A stretch of 64,000 bases of DNA from Pachyseris speciosa. Lineage: Eukaryota > Cnidaria > Anthozoa > Scleractinia > Pachyseridae. Of the stretch, positions 22,398-35,821 are shown piece by piece. The position numbers and the translations under genes were made by a program. The notes beneath the pieces were generated by a model. That model saw only the letters and a program-made list of their open reading frames with translations. It had not been told where the DNA came from and made no database searches. The stretch's first letter is position 1; each line of letters starts with the position of its first letter. The DNA is taken from NCBI GenBank assembly GCA_016490735.1, contig JAEMWC010000134.1, forward strand, positions 1,151,001-1,215,000, given 5' to 3'.

Positions 22398-25300
22398 TTA
22401 ATCTCTGATTTTTACGACGACAGCTTTCTGTACTACACCGCAGTTATCGTTTTTCATGGCAATCTTAATATACCCCTGATCCCCCCAAGCCTTAGACCAG
22501 GAGTTCTTAATCAGCCAATAAGGTTCATCTTTCTCCACTCCGTAACCAACAGCCAAGGCAGCGTGGTCCAGTGCGTGAGCTGGGGACGAGAAGAGAAAGA
22601 AAAAAGCAGTCAAAAACAAATAGTTAACTTATAGGGCGTATGCACGTTACGTCATCACCATCATGTTGGTGTACCGTAAACAAAAGATTTCTCATTAGCT
22701 TCTTTTGTTATTGTCCACCAACGTGGCCGCCAACCCATTGTCATTCGAATCTCTGGAGACTGGTTGCATACCCTCTTTAACGGATCGCGAATTAAGCCTT
22801 AGTTAAATTGTGCAATCTACAAGCTTAGATTATCAGATCTATTTGATTTTGATAGGGGTTTCCTAGTTCACCAACGTGTTCCGAACCACAACGCTGTGTA
22901 CATGCGCAGTAACGTCAATAATGTTTATTTTCACTTCCGTATGGCGTTTTTGACGAGATTACAAAAAGTTTTCTACGCACGGCACTAAGGCCAGACAGAT
23001 AGTATTAGCTGGCACACAATAAAACTCATGTACGACATTAGTCGGGGCCTTAAGTTGCATGCGTACTGCATTCTGGGTCGTAATAAATCCCTGATCCATA
23101 GAACTTGAATGACTTGGGCTGAGTATTGATGAGGATGCTGACGGGACCGTAGAAAGCGATGGCTTGCTTTAGCTCACTCGTGTTTCCTTTTGTGATGTTC
23201 ATGTAGAAGTCGAGCTTTGCACCGGTTGTAGTGTTCTTAAAATGACACAGACCCTCCTGAAAGTTCAAAACAAAATAACGACTGTTCAGAATGCCAGCCA
23301 AAAATGTATAAGTTTAGAATAGGTATGTTAGACTAGCATTTTGCTATTATGGTGAATTGGTGCATGCGAAGAACACAAAAATCCCCTGGTGATTTTTTAT
23401 GTGCTCCCGTTTCTATGATGTCTTCATTTGAGTCTCTTCGTGTGATGTCACGATCAAAACCTGTAGTTCCTCTGAGAATTTGTTTAAAGTTTGTTCCATC
23501 TCACGATCTTCACCTGTGCTAGATATCGTCCATAGCTCTCTTCAGTGGCCAGCCCACCATGTTTGATGACCCACTGCATCGCTCGATGAGGATATCCGCC
23601 CTTACAACCTCGGTTACCAAACCCCCACGAACAGTCAATAAGCTGCTGTTCAGACAGATTCAGTAGCGTACCCGTCTGCAGATAAAAATAGGAAAATAAG
23701 AAGCATAAAAATAGATAGTAGGCGCGTTCATTGACCCTGTCCCTCAATGCTGGTGGCTGGGAACCTACTCTCTATCCTTGTGTTATTTGACATGAAACTT
23801 TGCGTGACACTGTTGGGCTCCAAGAAAATTTCATTTGGAGTAGTTTACCTTAATTACACTTCACATGCAGGAACTATTATAGCTAGCTCCCGAACAAAGC
23901 ATCGGACCAGATTGATGAAATAAACTTACCTTATAAAAGGAGGACCTCTCAAGAACAGAACGTTATCACAACAATTTTAACCTGATGCAGCAAATGGTTT
24001 TACATTTTCTCCTACTACTAGCTGGTATAAACCAACGTTTCGTAGTACCTAGCAGACCTTGCTATAGCTTTCATTAATCATGCATTCCCAATCTTAGCGA
24101 ATAGACCACCAAATCAGAGTTTTTCAAAGACTCGTCTTGTAACCTGTCAAGCGTCGCTGTTAGAGGAACCAAAATGTTTGCTTGGAGAACTGCAACCGTT
24201 AGCAACCTTTATCACTGAGTGTTATTTGTGTATTTCGAGAAGGAATGGTGTTTTTCGGCAAGTTTTGGAATACGTTTCATAATTAACCTGTTGTAGCATT
24301 TGCATGCTCAAGGCCATATATACATTACGTAGGTTGAGGAATTTGTTCTGAGCACTGTAAACGGTCACTTTCCTAATTTTTTTTTTCACTGGGGTTTTCA
24401 ATGGGATTACAAACCTTAATGAAATAAGCTCCTTCCATGGCGCCCGTAACGGAATACGCATAACACGAGCCACAGATTCCTTGACTTCTCACTGCATTGA
24501 CTGCTCCTGAAAAATATTGAAATGAAGGTCACTGATAAATTGCCAGGTGGACGTAGAACCAATGAAGACATACTAGGTTGCCATTCGTGGACTCTTGCTA
24601 TGCGGTGGGAACTCGCAAAGGAAACGCCTGGATATGCGTTTGATTGTCAAGCTCGGCACTCATCGTCCGCGCGGCTTAAACTCTGACTTCCGTTTTCTTT
24701 AGGCCACGCGCACACTAGCTATAAAAATATTTTGAATTTTTAGCTGCATGGCGCATACAAAACGTGTAGCGAATAAAACGAACTTCTTTTTCGACTGAAG
24801 AAGGGCCAAGCCTGAAGCGTTTGGAAACGTTAGTATAAAAATCTGGCACTTTTCTTTTACTTCAAGTGAACACTTATATACTATTAGGCTGTCATTAGTC
24901 AGTTGATTAATAAATCAACCTTCAGCATTTTTTACTCCTCTCCATATCTTGTCTGCATGCATTTCAGTCAATGTCAAGAATAAGGTCCTCGTCGATACAT
25001 GAAGCATATGCAGCTATAGGAATGAACAATTTGAGACAATGTTTCAAGGTTGGTACGTGGTCTTGTACAGTCAATTTTCTCTCGAACGGACCCCTGCCCA
25101 CCCACTCAACGATCCCATGGTTGAACGCGCACTCACACTTGCCCAAGACTGCCACTCTTTCCCAACAATAGAATGAAAAGAACAGATCCAGGAACTGGAC
25201 ACTTGCAGGAACTTTTTCCACCCTGATAATGTTTTCGGCTTCTTGACAACCAAATAAAACACAATTTAAACCCACATCATAGGTATATATTCTCTACGAA

Positions 25301-28300
25301 GTGCGGCGTAAGGAATAAGACAGATCCAAACATGCATGATGTAGCTACCATGTTCGTCAATCTCACCTGCTTTTTCCCAGTCAACAGCTTCAGGCAGATT
25401 CTTGGCATTCCTTCCTCGTGGTATTTCAAATCTCCTTCCTCCATTCAAGGTACCACTAACATCTTCTCGCAGTAGTCCCTTTGTTTTCTCCATCTCCTCT
25501 TCTGTCATGTCCGCCATGTGGTTTGTCTTCAGTCTGTAGCCTAAGTGTTGGCGGTTTCTGGACTTGATGAATCTGTTGGGTGTTGGTATATACCTTCTTA
25601 AAGCATGCAGATGGCGTGTGAAAGTAATCATATGATTGTCGTCAAAACACGTTAGGATATCGAAATCAGCTTCGGAAGCTTTTTGATGACAATATGTGTG
25701 AACCTGAATCCTAAATTATTGTGTGAAAAATATCTAGAAACAAATGCACCTACGCAGAAGTTCCTCCAAATAGCTTTCATTCCAGTGGTTACGCTTGCAA
25801 ATACGGCGGTATATCTAACAGATGACACTTGAACTCTTTCTTTTTTTCTTAAGGGAAGATAGAGTGTAAGCAATGTATATACTTACTGTCCGTTTTGTTG
25901 TGCCTTATCTCGGGACTTTTATCTTGTTTCTGGACTTAAAAGTTATGCTGTGCTAAGGTGCATTCCTCAAACAAACATCCTTCACAAACGATCTGCTCTT
26001 ATTTCTTTGAAATCTGGGCTGCCCTTCAATCATTTGAGAGTTTTTGCTACACCAATAATAGAAGTTCCCTGACCCATATTAGCACGAAGATTTATAACGA
26101 TAAAAAATAAGAATTTTTCAAAAACAGGAACGCAAACATATAACAGCAGGATTTGTACCATAAATATCAAGGTCTGACTCACCTTAAATTGTGTCTGTAG
26201 ATGTCTTTCCTAGATTCGTGCTCTCGCTTAGAAACATAACTCTTCTTATATCTTGTCTTAAACGACTTGAACAAAGCGTTCACAACATCTTCATAGTGTC
26301 GCATAACAACCTCATAATCGGATTTCACATCCGTATTCGAACTCCCGAAAGCACCAGTGCTGCTGGGACCTGGTGATGGGTGAATTGTCTCTTTTTTCTC
26401 AGTCGACTGCTGAGCAATAGTTTCCGTGGGCTCCTCAAAACCGTCCCCTTGATGAGCGGCATCTTGTTTAAAGCTTCTAAGAGATACTTCAGTGGGTCGG
26501 ATGTGGTAGGTGATGAAGTGGTGCGAGCAAAGTTCGATGGATGAGATAGAGTAAATGGAGAACCTGATGTGCTGTGAGGCATGAACTCTACCATGGGGTT
26601 TATTTCACCCAGGGATTTTTCCAGCTTTTCATGCGAAAAATCGAAGCATTGAAGATCTGGAGGAATTAACATACGCAGTCAGTAAAATCAACGCAACAAT
26701 TTGGGTGAAACTATTCCTAAATAATTAGATATCTTAGGTACTCGGCTGTATTGGCTCAATCTTTGCTTTGGTAGATTTAAGGGGTAATACCCGCTACCTT
26801 GTGGCCTTAGTGCCCTTAGAGTGGCTTCAGCTACTTGATCACATTAATTTGTGAAGTATCCTTGTCACTCCAGCCACATCCCACAAGCTTACGTTTTCAC
26901 TGCTTGTATCAGAACTTACAAGGATATCCAATAAGGGATAAAATCACATTTCATCAAAGCCGTTGTCCCAACACAATTGATTATCAGAGATGTCCGTGTC
27001 TAGTCGATAAAGGAATTTATTTATTTATTAATGTATCTATCTCTGTTTTCATTTGTTTACTTATTTATTTTGTTGATTTTATGAAGCTAGAGAGATATGG
27101 AGGTCTAACTACAGTTGAAAACGTATACTTGTGGAGAAGGCCTAATCATAACGATCATGACATACCTGTTGGAATATTAAACGCATTATAGTTGAACTTC
27201 CAAGCTTCAAACTCGTGATAATCGAGGATGTAATGGTCATAGTAAGATGACAGCAGCGTGTCGTATCCCATCATTTCGTAACGCAGTGGTTTTAGAGGCC
27301 GCGTTTTAGTGGTGTACAGAGTGTAGGTGTTGACCTTGTCATAAATTGTGAAGGAATGTTCCCACTTGGCGCATTCTGTACCATTCAGCTCGGCCACACC
27401 GGAGTACTGAAGCAAGATGTAAGCAGGAATGAGAATTGAGTTGTATAACTGGTGTAATTGCCGTCGTTATATTGTGGTTTTCAATTGTTCAAAAGACATA
27501 ATTGTACATCAGACCTGTTATAGCCTGAATTTCAGCTGTCTGTCTCTCGATCGCTCTCGTGAGTGAGCGACCAAGAAAACAGCGCGCTGAAATTTAGACT
27601 AACCCGACTAGCCCGTTCTGACATGATTATCGCTTTTCAGGCTTCGAATTTTCCTTTTGTTTATTTATTTATTTATTTATTTATTTTGATGAACGTTGTA
27701 CGTGACCCTATTTGTATCGGTATATTCAATCAGCGATTGACTTAGTCTGAGATATTTTCCTACCTTAAAATACACTGGTGCTGGTATAATACTTTGTGCT
27801 TTTATGGGGAATTTTCTTGTCCCTCTCCTGTGCAGACATCCCGTAAAAGTTTTCTGTTTTAGCTCAGAGTATTCAGGAACTATTTTGCACGCAAACCCAT
27901 GCTTTCCAAGATCCTCGCGTTGAAATGTTCTGTCCATTCCTGAAGTAGTTAAGAAATTTAACTATGGACATTAAATCACCTTATAAAACAAAGGCTGAAT
28001 ACTAATTCCTGACAGATAAATATATGAAATTACAGACTATTCACTAAATCCTATCCGTCAGATTACAACTTGTACAAGGGTACATAAACTGGACTAAAAA
28101 GGCTAGCCTGCCACTACTGAAAGCGACGAAAGCCTTACGCGAAACGCAGTTTTTGTTGCACTTTATTAGCAGAAAGAATCAGGGTTTCTCTAATTCATTG
28201 ATACGATAGAATGTTCAATTGTACATACTTTTGAGACACCGAATCAAGCAGGCACTTAAAAATTTAAGTGGCTCTAATCCGCTCCGAATGACCCCTTCGG

Positions 28301-30091
28301 AAGAGATTATAAAGTTATTGTATTGTATTGTATTATTTTACAATTCTTTTACATGTAGTAGCGGAGAGCATATATTAAGAACTTTAATTTGAATTTGAAA
28401 TCAAGCACTTTTTTCATATTACCAGTACCTGTTGTTGAACGATTTGTCATGCTTTTCTCAGTTTAGCATTACAGCTGAGGGCAGCTGTTATTAAATTAAT
28501 AACAATAACAACAACAACAACAATAATAATAATAAGTGTTTATTTACAGAAGCAAATTAGGAGATTGAAAAAGGTATCCCTATCTAGTAACTAACTTGGT
28601 AGTAATTAACTAGCAAATAAGCAATTTCCTTCTCACCGTTGTAGTAGTCAATTCTACTCATCTTTTTAGTCTTTGAGTACCAGGCCTCAAAAGGTTCCAC
28701 AATGTCGCCATAAGGAAGCGACAGCACGCCTTTGGTATGATAATCATCCGGGAACTCTAGAACCTCTTCCACTGCAAACACGTGACGTGTCACGCGCTTC
28801 TCAAGAGGAATATCCGGGACTTCATCATCTCGATTCAAGTTGTAATAGAGGATTCCTGTGATAGAGGACAACTAATTATAAGGGATCTTGGGATTCCCAG
28901 GAATCCTGACCTATACGTCAAGAAAAGCATAAGAAATCTTTTTTTCTTTTAATTACTTCCCTAACACCGGATCATGTCTGGGGGCAGCCCGAAGGAAGTA
29001 GTAGTAGTAGTAGTCTTTATTGCCAAAAGATAAAGGTACATGTATTTTGTGTCCGATCTCACTTAACAACTGATTTTAGTGCTGTGTGTGGAACCGGGTT
29101 GCTCAAAACATGTTCGTCCGCTGTGATTCCTTCCTTCCTTCCATGACCGTGGTCATGTGACTCCGTTTGGGAAGTACATGTGCACTTGATCAAAAATGAT
29201 GGAAGGTGCTGATAGCCCTAGCCTGACCTGCATGTTGGAAATCATGAGATAGCCAGATAAGAAGCAGAGATTGAATGCTCTTCTGGTGGTGAGGTTATAG
29301 TCGAAGAAATATATTTTGTCAAAAAAGTCCCTCACTTACAGGTCTTGTGAGAGATAGTTACGTACTCATTCGATTCAGAGATAGCAAACCGGCGTTTCTT
29401 TAAAAGAACTGCCGTATAAATGTCTATAATGAAACACCTGCAGCTTAGGTCTTCGTGCAAAATCTAATAATATTTTGAAAAACCATGAAAGAATGATTTT
29501 CTGACTATTTGGTCTGGTCATGCCGTCCACTATTTGTCGGCAATTAAAGTCAGTATCATTAACATCTTCATTGAATATGATAACTTATTGTCATCAGTAA
29601 GTCGGGCGGGGTAAAGCTGACTTCACTAATTTGAAGAACTTTTGATCATAATCAGAAGCTTTCCTTGCTCCGGAAACGCAAAACAAAATAAATTAGATTC
29701 CAACGGGCCAGATACTTGTCACATACTTAGACTGTAAAGAGATACCACGATTGATTTTCTCTAGTATTCAAATAAGGCCATAATCATGTAGAATGCACTG
29801 GTTTCAACTCTCAAAGAATCCAGAAAGTCAATAACAGTGTAAGATTGTAATTCAGTAAAATTGAAGCATTTGAAAACAAACACATTAATCTGCATGTCTA
29901 AATGACAAAGCATGCTGTGGATTCGTACAAACAAAAGTTCGTGTGTACGTACACCTTTCCAGGGGCTTAACATAAAATACGAGATTTACAGCACTTACCA
30001 GCCACAAAAGCAAGAAAATGATAGCCAGTCGCCTACGCAAACTTCGGTACTTATTTGCCGTTGAATTGAGCCACGACAGAACCTTCACCAT
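22398..30091 (-). CDS. Membrane-anchored papain-family cysteine protease, counting factor associated protein D-like (11 exons, 641 aa)
   Basis: Exons: 30091-29999, 28871-28637, 27939-27764, 27406-27166, 26656-26488, 26362-26183, 25572-25367, 24506-24415, 23675-23514, 23256-23067, 22579-22398 (1926 nt, in frame). An N-terminal basic stretch (RSLRRR) and a hydrophobic helix spanning exons 1-2 ([10 protein letters not shown] then [10 protein letters not shown]) predict a type II membrane anchor. The family-specific N-terminal region follows ([36 protein letters not shown]), then an I29 inhibitor prodomain and a C1A catalytic domain. Active-site residues are all present: Gln442, Cys448 (CGSC), His587 and Asn607. 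A Ser/Thr/Pro-rich linker precedes the prodomain; exon 5 needs a roughly 125-bp intron (26487-26363) to stay in frame. If that intron is not used, the gene has a frameshift there. Homologues are lysosomal or secreted proteases. Confidence 0.82.
28100..28340 (+). repeat. LINE 3' end relic
   Basis: A stretch ending in GATTATAAAGTTATTGTATTG, followed by TATTG repeats, resembles the short pentanucleotide tails of invertebrate LINEs. It lies in a protease intron. No coding remnant was recognised. Confidence 0.35.
28495..28533. repeat. (AAC/AAT)n microsatellite
   Basis: About 39 bp of AAC then AAT units in a protease intron. Confidence 0.85.
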
Positions 30092-32178
30092 AAATAACAA
30101 CCAAAAATCGACTCAACAACGGCAAGCATTGCATTGGAAAACCAATATTTGACCACACTTCACTGGAGAAAAGAAAAATCAATTTCCTGGGCGATTTTCT
30201 TGGGATAAAATCCTTTAACCCGAGTCGAAGCCTTTGTAGATTTTTTGGAGCGACCTCACTCCAGGGTGCGGTTTTCGTAAGGTCAGTTGTGTGAAAGTAA
30301 TTTTGGTGCAGTGACCGTGCGTTTCGCGCCATGATCACAAACTGTTTGAGTAACTGACGAAATGAATTTTTCCCGCCCGCTGCTCTGGTGGCAAACGCCA
30401 TACCACCTGCTAGGTTCCAGGACATCGCGGTTGGTGAGAAAGGTCACGTTATGCTTTTCGGCCATTAACATTAAATAAAACTAACAAACGAGAGAAGCAA
30501 TTAATCTCGGATTTCAGCCAGGGCCATGGGTCGTTAATTGTTTGTATCTAGCAACTTACTTTTAAAAAATTAAGCTCTCTTGGTACCGTTTTTTTTTAAA
30601 GAGCAAGAACATATATCGCAAACATAATGAAATGTGTCAAGTCTGACACATTTTAAATTAATTAAATTGCCGAAAAAGAAGGACTAATTAAAAATTGCTT
30701 TCCATTGAAATGAACAAAAACAGTGTGTTCCATCTAGCTTACTTAGAAATTTTGTGGTCTTATAGGAAACCACGCACGGAACAACCATTTCTATCTGGTT
30801 CCTACTTTAGTAAGAATCAATATTAGCAAACTCATTCTTCGCCACCTGTTTATAGAAACAAGTATTTAGTGTTTGTCTTTTGATTAAAAATGAGTCATTC
30901 AATTCTTATCTCTCTAAACTGTTAACTAGGGCAATACTCGCGACAAAGGTTTTTTAAAAAGAGACCTTTTTGAGTTACGGCTTTGTCCGGATTCAAATTC
31001 AGCTTTTCTAGGTTACCTAGTCCAGGAGCCCATGAACACTCGTCCCTGTTTAGCCGTATTCAATGCACACTACGCAATTTTTGGAAATACTTCTCAAACA
31101 GAGCTTTGACGTATTACCTTCGTGTCAAAAGTGCGCATCAAGTACAGTGGATGTAAATCATGGACACAAAGCAAAGCCGGGTTATCCAGTCTTTCGTGAC
31201 TAAGTAAAAATGAAAACTAGCCGGTTTTCTTGGGTTAATACTGTGTTGTAGTTAAGAGAGAGGCGGGGAGGGTGGGGTCTTATTTCCTTCTAGCATAACC
31301 AAGCCAGTGTCGTCTCTATTTTCTCACGGTCTTTCTCTATTTTACAATACTTAACACCAGTTTAGAATGGTTGGCATTGCCTCCTACGAACTGGTTAATT
31401 TCTGAAGGTCCCACGATCTGGGAACATACAGCTCCCGTGAAAACGAGTCTTAGTCGGTTTCAACCCTTACCTAACCTTGCCACACCTCGGCGTTTGTCGT
31501 TTTCTTTTCCGGGACAACTTCCCAATCTCACTGATCGACAAACTTATTTAATACCAACCTAATACATGTCGCAAGATTACAATTGATTAAAAGAAAGAAG
31601 TTTCCCAGCTCGTTAAGCAATCAAGTATTTTTTTATTAGTCGTAAAATTAGCTCACGATATACGCAGTTTATTTCCATATTCATCTTTTATGAAGCACGT
31701 GCTCCAGTACCCTATGGGTCGTGACCAGCTATAAAAGATGCCTGTTAGTTACCTCTATTACATATCAAAACAACATAAAATCCATTAAAAAAAATTAAAA
31801 CTGAATGGGACAGAAATGACGGCTAAAGAAGTCTGTCTCATAAAAGTTCATATTTGCTTTTAAAAATATTGCCATTTTCCAGTTCAATTATTGTTAAGTA
31901 TGGACAGCCTTTACATACAAATCATTGACAAAAATTGCGACTAAATATAACGCGGCGTAATTGAACTAAACTTCATTCACTTCTGTCAGGCGGACAGAAA
32001 TCTGCGGTTCTGTTGCGAAAAATGTCTTATGATCTTCTTACTTTCATAACATAGTTCAGTAAATCTGAACAAAACAAGAAGTACTCCATGCGTTTCTGTC
32101 GGCTAATATTAATTTTTAGTTTAAACGGTTGCTTAATATTATTATAAGCCAGCTTAGTAAATTTCATGAATATGAATA

Positions 32179-32223
<45 letters not shown>

Positions 32224-32480
32224 GGTCAATCAATGTTTGAAGAATGGTTTTCGTGGAGCGCTCAAACTTTTCAGGAGCTGTAAATATTCTTGCGATTATG
32301 AGTCACTTCTGAAGTCTGGAAATCTTTACACAAGAATATATATATATACATCCGTCAGATCAGCTAGAAGTTTGCCCCACTGCCATTATCTCTTATTTAT
32401 CTACTAATTCACGTGGTGGCATAGTATCCTTCGGATCCTTCTGCTGGGAGTTCATTGTTTGTGTAAACCTCCTTATTCTG

Positions 32481-32483
<3 letters not shown>
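30092..32483. other. Intergenic region, no gene seen
   Basis: Contains the presumed protease promoter and 5' leader (30092 to about 30480) and an (AT)n tract at 32185-32221. The open frames here are short and resemble nothing known. Confidence 0.5.

Positions 32484-32546
<63 letters not shown>
32484..32546. repeat. (TA)n microsatellite at LINE 5' side
   Basis: About 60 bp of alternating TA immediately before the LINE. A second (TA)n tract follows the LINE tail at about 35849-35874, so the LINE probably inserted into a TA microsatellite. Confidence 0.9.
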
Positions 32547-32549
<3 letters not shown>

Positions 32550-35500
32550 CACCAAAGCAGTATATATAGTTCACCAAAGCAGTTTCCTTCGCTTAAAGCG
32601 AAAGCTGTTTGTATCGCGGCCGGTGTGTTTATGGATGAAGCATGGATATCTTTGTTATTCTCTCTCTGTTAAAATTGACATAACTGTCCATATGGATGTT
32701 GAACTAAATCCTGGACCAACTTCTTCGTCTTCAAGACCCACATGGAAGCGGCCCTATCGTGGATGCCGGAGTGGAAGAACGGTCAGGGCGCGTGAAGCAA
32801 CGAAGGTTTTTAATATTCAAGCCGCCATGACACCTCGTCGTCACCAATTTGCATTTCACTCAGGACGCAATGACAACAATCTTGTTCGTATTCCGCTGAT
32901 ATCACCTCGGTCATGCTGTCGTCCACCACTACGTTTCGGTGTTTGGAATGCTCGCTCACTGAAAACCAAAGTATCGTCGCTATGTGATCTTATGTTATCT
33001 CATCGTCTTGACCTCTTATCTGTGACTGAATCGTGGCTTACCGCGAACGATAGCATCACCATCGCCGACCTTACGAATTCACTTAATGATTACGCTGTTT
33101 ATCACCTGCCAAGAACCACTTGTAGAGGAGGTGGACTTGCTGTTATCGCACGGAAAGGGCTCCAAGTTACGCGAAATGAAGGCTGTATTTTTTCTACTTT
33201 CGAACATTTTGATTTAACTGTCACCTCTGGTAATAAGGTTTTTCGCCTTGTGACAGTATATCGGCCTCCACCGTCCAAGAAAAATGGCTTTACAGTAGAA
33301 AAGTTTTTCTCAGAATTCTCTGCGTTCTTAGAGGAGTTGACTGTTATATCCTATCAATTTCTTCTTTGTGGTGATTTCAACTTTCATGTTGATGACAATG
33401 CAAATGCAAACGCTAAACAATTCCACGATCTTCTTTTTTCTGCAGATCTGAAACAGCATGTTAATGGCCCTACCCATCGTTTGGGTCATACTTTGGATCT
33501 TCTCATCACTCGCGAGATGGATACTCTAATTTCTCATACAAGAATTTTACCAGATCTTCTCTCTGACCATCTAGCGGTTGTGTGCTTCATAAATTTACCG
33601 CGGCCTCCTGCCACTCGTATAACTGTTACGCGTCGGAAGACTCGGGACATCGATCTTGATGCTTTTCGGAAGGACATCTCCCGTGCCTTCTCTAAGGAAC
33701 CAGTTGATGACTTGGACGACAAGATAACTGCGTTTGATAACACATTGCGTCTTCTACTTGACAAGTACGCCCCAGAACAAACTAGGAATATAACCCTTAG
33801 GCCACACGCGCCTTGGTTCTCAGATGATCTTCGCGAATTAAAACGTGTTAAAAGGCGCTGTGAAAGAAAATTCCAATCCACTAAGTTATCAGTCGACAAG
33901 CAAATTTACTATCAAGCCTGCCGCAATTATAATCGCTTGTTGGAGGTTTCGAAAACCAATTACTTGAAGGACAAATTTAGTACGTCTAATATGAAGCAGC
34001 TTTTCAAGCTCGTTGATGGTATGTTCAGCGTAAAGTCTTCTCCAACTCTACCGACACATGACTCTCTTGAACATTTGGTTGAGAGTTTTGGCGACTTCTT
34101 CGAATCTAAAATCATCAATATCAGACGTTCTCTCTCTCAACAACCCTCCTCGCGGCCTAAATGTGTGACTGATGTATCGTGCTCTACCTCCTTCAGTCAG
34201 TTTGATCACGTCTCTCCTAATGGTCTCAAGACTATCATTCAGTCATCAAAAAGTAAAAGTTGTGCTCTCGATCCTATACCTACTTGGTTGTTAAAGGACT
34301 GCATTGATGTTATGTTGCCCACTCTAACTGATATCATGAACGTGTCTTTGGATCAGGGCATTTTTCCCTCTTTTTTCAAGAAGTCACTGATTCGGCCTCT
34401 GATAAAAAAGGACAACCTCGATGCTGATGTCTTCGCTAACTATCGGCCTATTTCCAATCTATCGTTTCTCTCTAAGACATTAGAGAGAATAGTGGCTTCC
34501 CAGATTGAGGGTTATCTCACCACGAATGGCTTATTTGCTAAAATGCAATCAGCATACAGAAAGCATCATAGTACTGAAACTGCCCTTCTACGAGTTGTTA
34601 ATGATATACATCAGGCAATTGACAATAAATGCGAAGCTCTTTTAGTGCTGTTAGATCTGTCCGCGGCTTTTGACACAATAGACCACGCTATTCTTCTTGA
34701 TAGGCTTCGGTATCGCTATGGCTTTTCCGAAATGGTTCTTCGGTGGATTGAATCATACCTTAAAGGTCGTCCTCAATGCATCGCCCTCGATAAGATCGTT
34801 TCTCGACCACGATATCTACCGTGTGGTGTTCCTCAAGGGTCCGCCCTTGGACCGCTGTTATTCTCGTTGTATATCGCCCCTCTTGAAGATATCATCTCCG
34901 CACACGGTTTCGACGTAATGATGTATGCTGACGACACCCAGCTCTACATTTTTATGCGTAAAGGAAACCGCATCGCTTCTCTAGAAAATCTCAGTTTGTG
35001 TCTAGATGATATCATGAGTTGGAATTTATGCAATATGCTTAAATGCAATCCGTCGAAGACTGAGATAATTCATTTCTCTTCGCGTTTTTCACCTGCTGAG
35101 CCGATTGCTTCGATTAAAGTCGGTGATCATTACGTTCAGCCTACTAGTGTTATCAAAGACCTTGGAGTCACGCTTGATTCACACCTTACCTTTGTTCCCC
35201 ATGTCAACAATACCTGTCGCGCTCTTTCGCGTTCGTTTCATTTTATTGGCAGAATCAGAAAATATCTTTCGCAAGCGGATACTGAGCGCATTGTCCATGC
35301 CTTTGTTTTATCGAAATTGGATTATTGTAATAGTTTGCTCTATGGAATTCCCTCTCGTGAAATTGAGAAACTTCAGAGATTGCAGAATACCGCGGCAAGA
35401 TTAATTGTGTGCATGAAGAAGACTGATCACATTACTCCTGTTTTAAAAAAGTTGCACTGGCTTCCTGTAAATGACAGAATAATTTTTAAGTTACTGTTGC

Positions 35501-35821
35501 TTACGTACAAATCTCTTAATGGCCTTGCCCCGGTGTATATTAACGAACTTTTACATCATTACACTCCCTGTCGCTCTCTTCGTTCTAGCGATTCCAACCT
35601 CCTAGTTATCCCGAAGACTGCTACAGTTACTTACGGAGATAGATCTTTTGCGGCAATTGCTCCGAAGTTATGGAATCAGCTACCGCTTGCAATTAGACTA
35701 GGTAACTCTGTTGATAGTTTTAAAAGGGCCTTGAAAACGTACCTGTTTCGTGAGAGCTCTTTCTTTTAGCTGTAAAAAGCATCGAGACATTTATATGTAG
35801 AATGCGTTTTTAAGAACTTTA

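Noticed and set aside
24790..24835. Hammerhead-like text CTGAAGAAGGGCCAAGCC...GGAAACG; a similar one near 28105
   Set aside because: The GAAA box is altered or misplaced and stem II is poor; at best eroded retroelement remnants.
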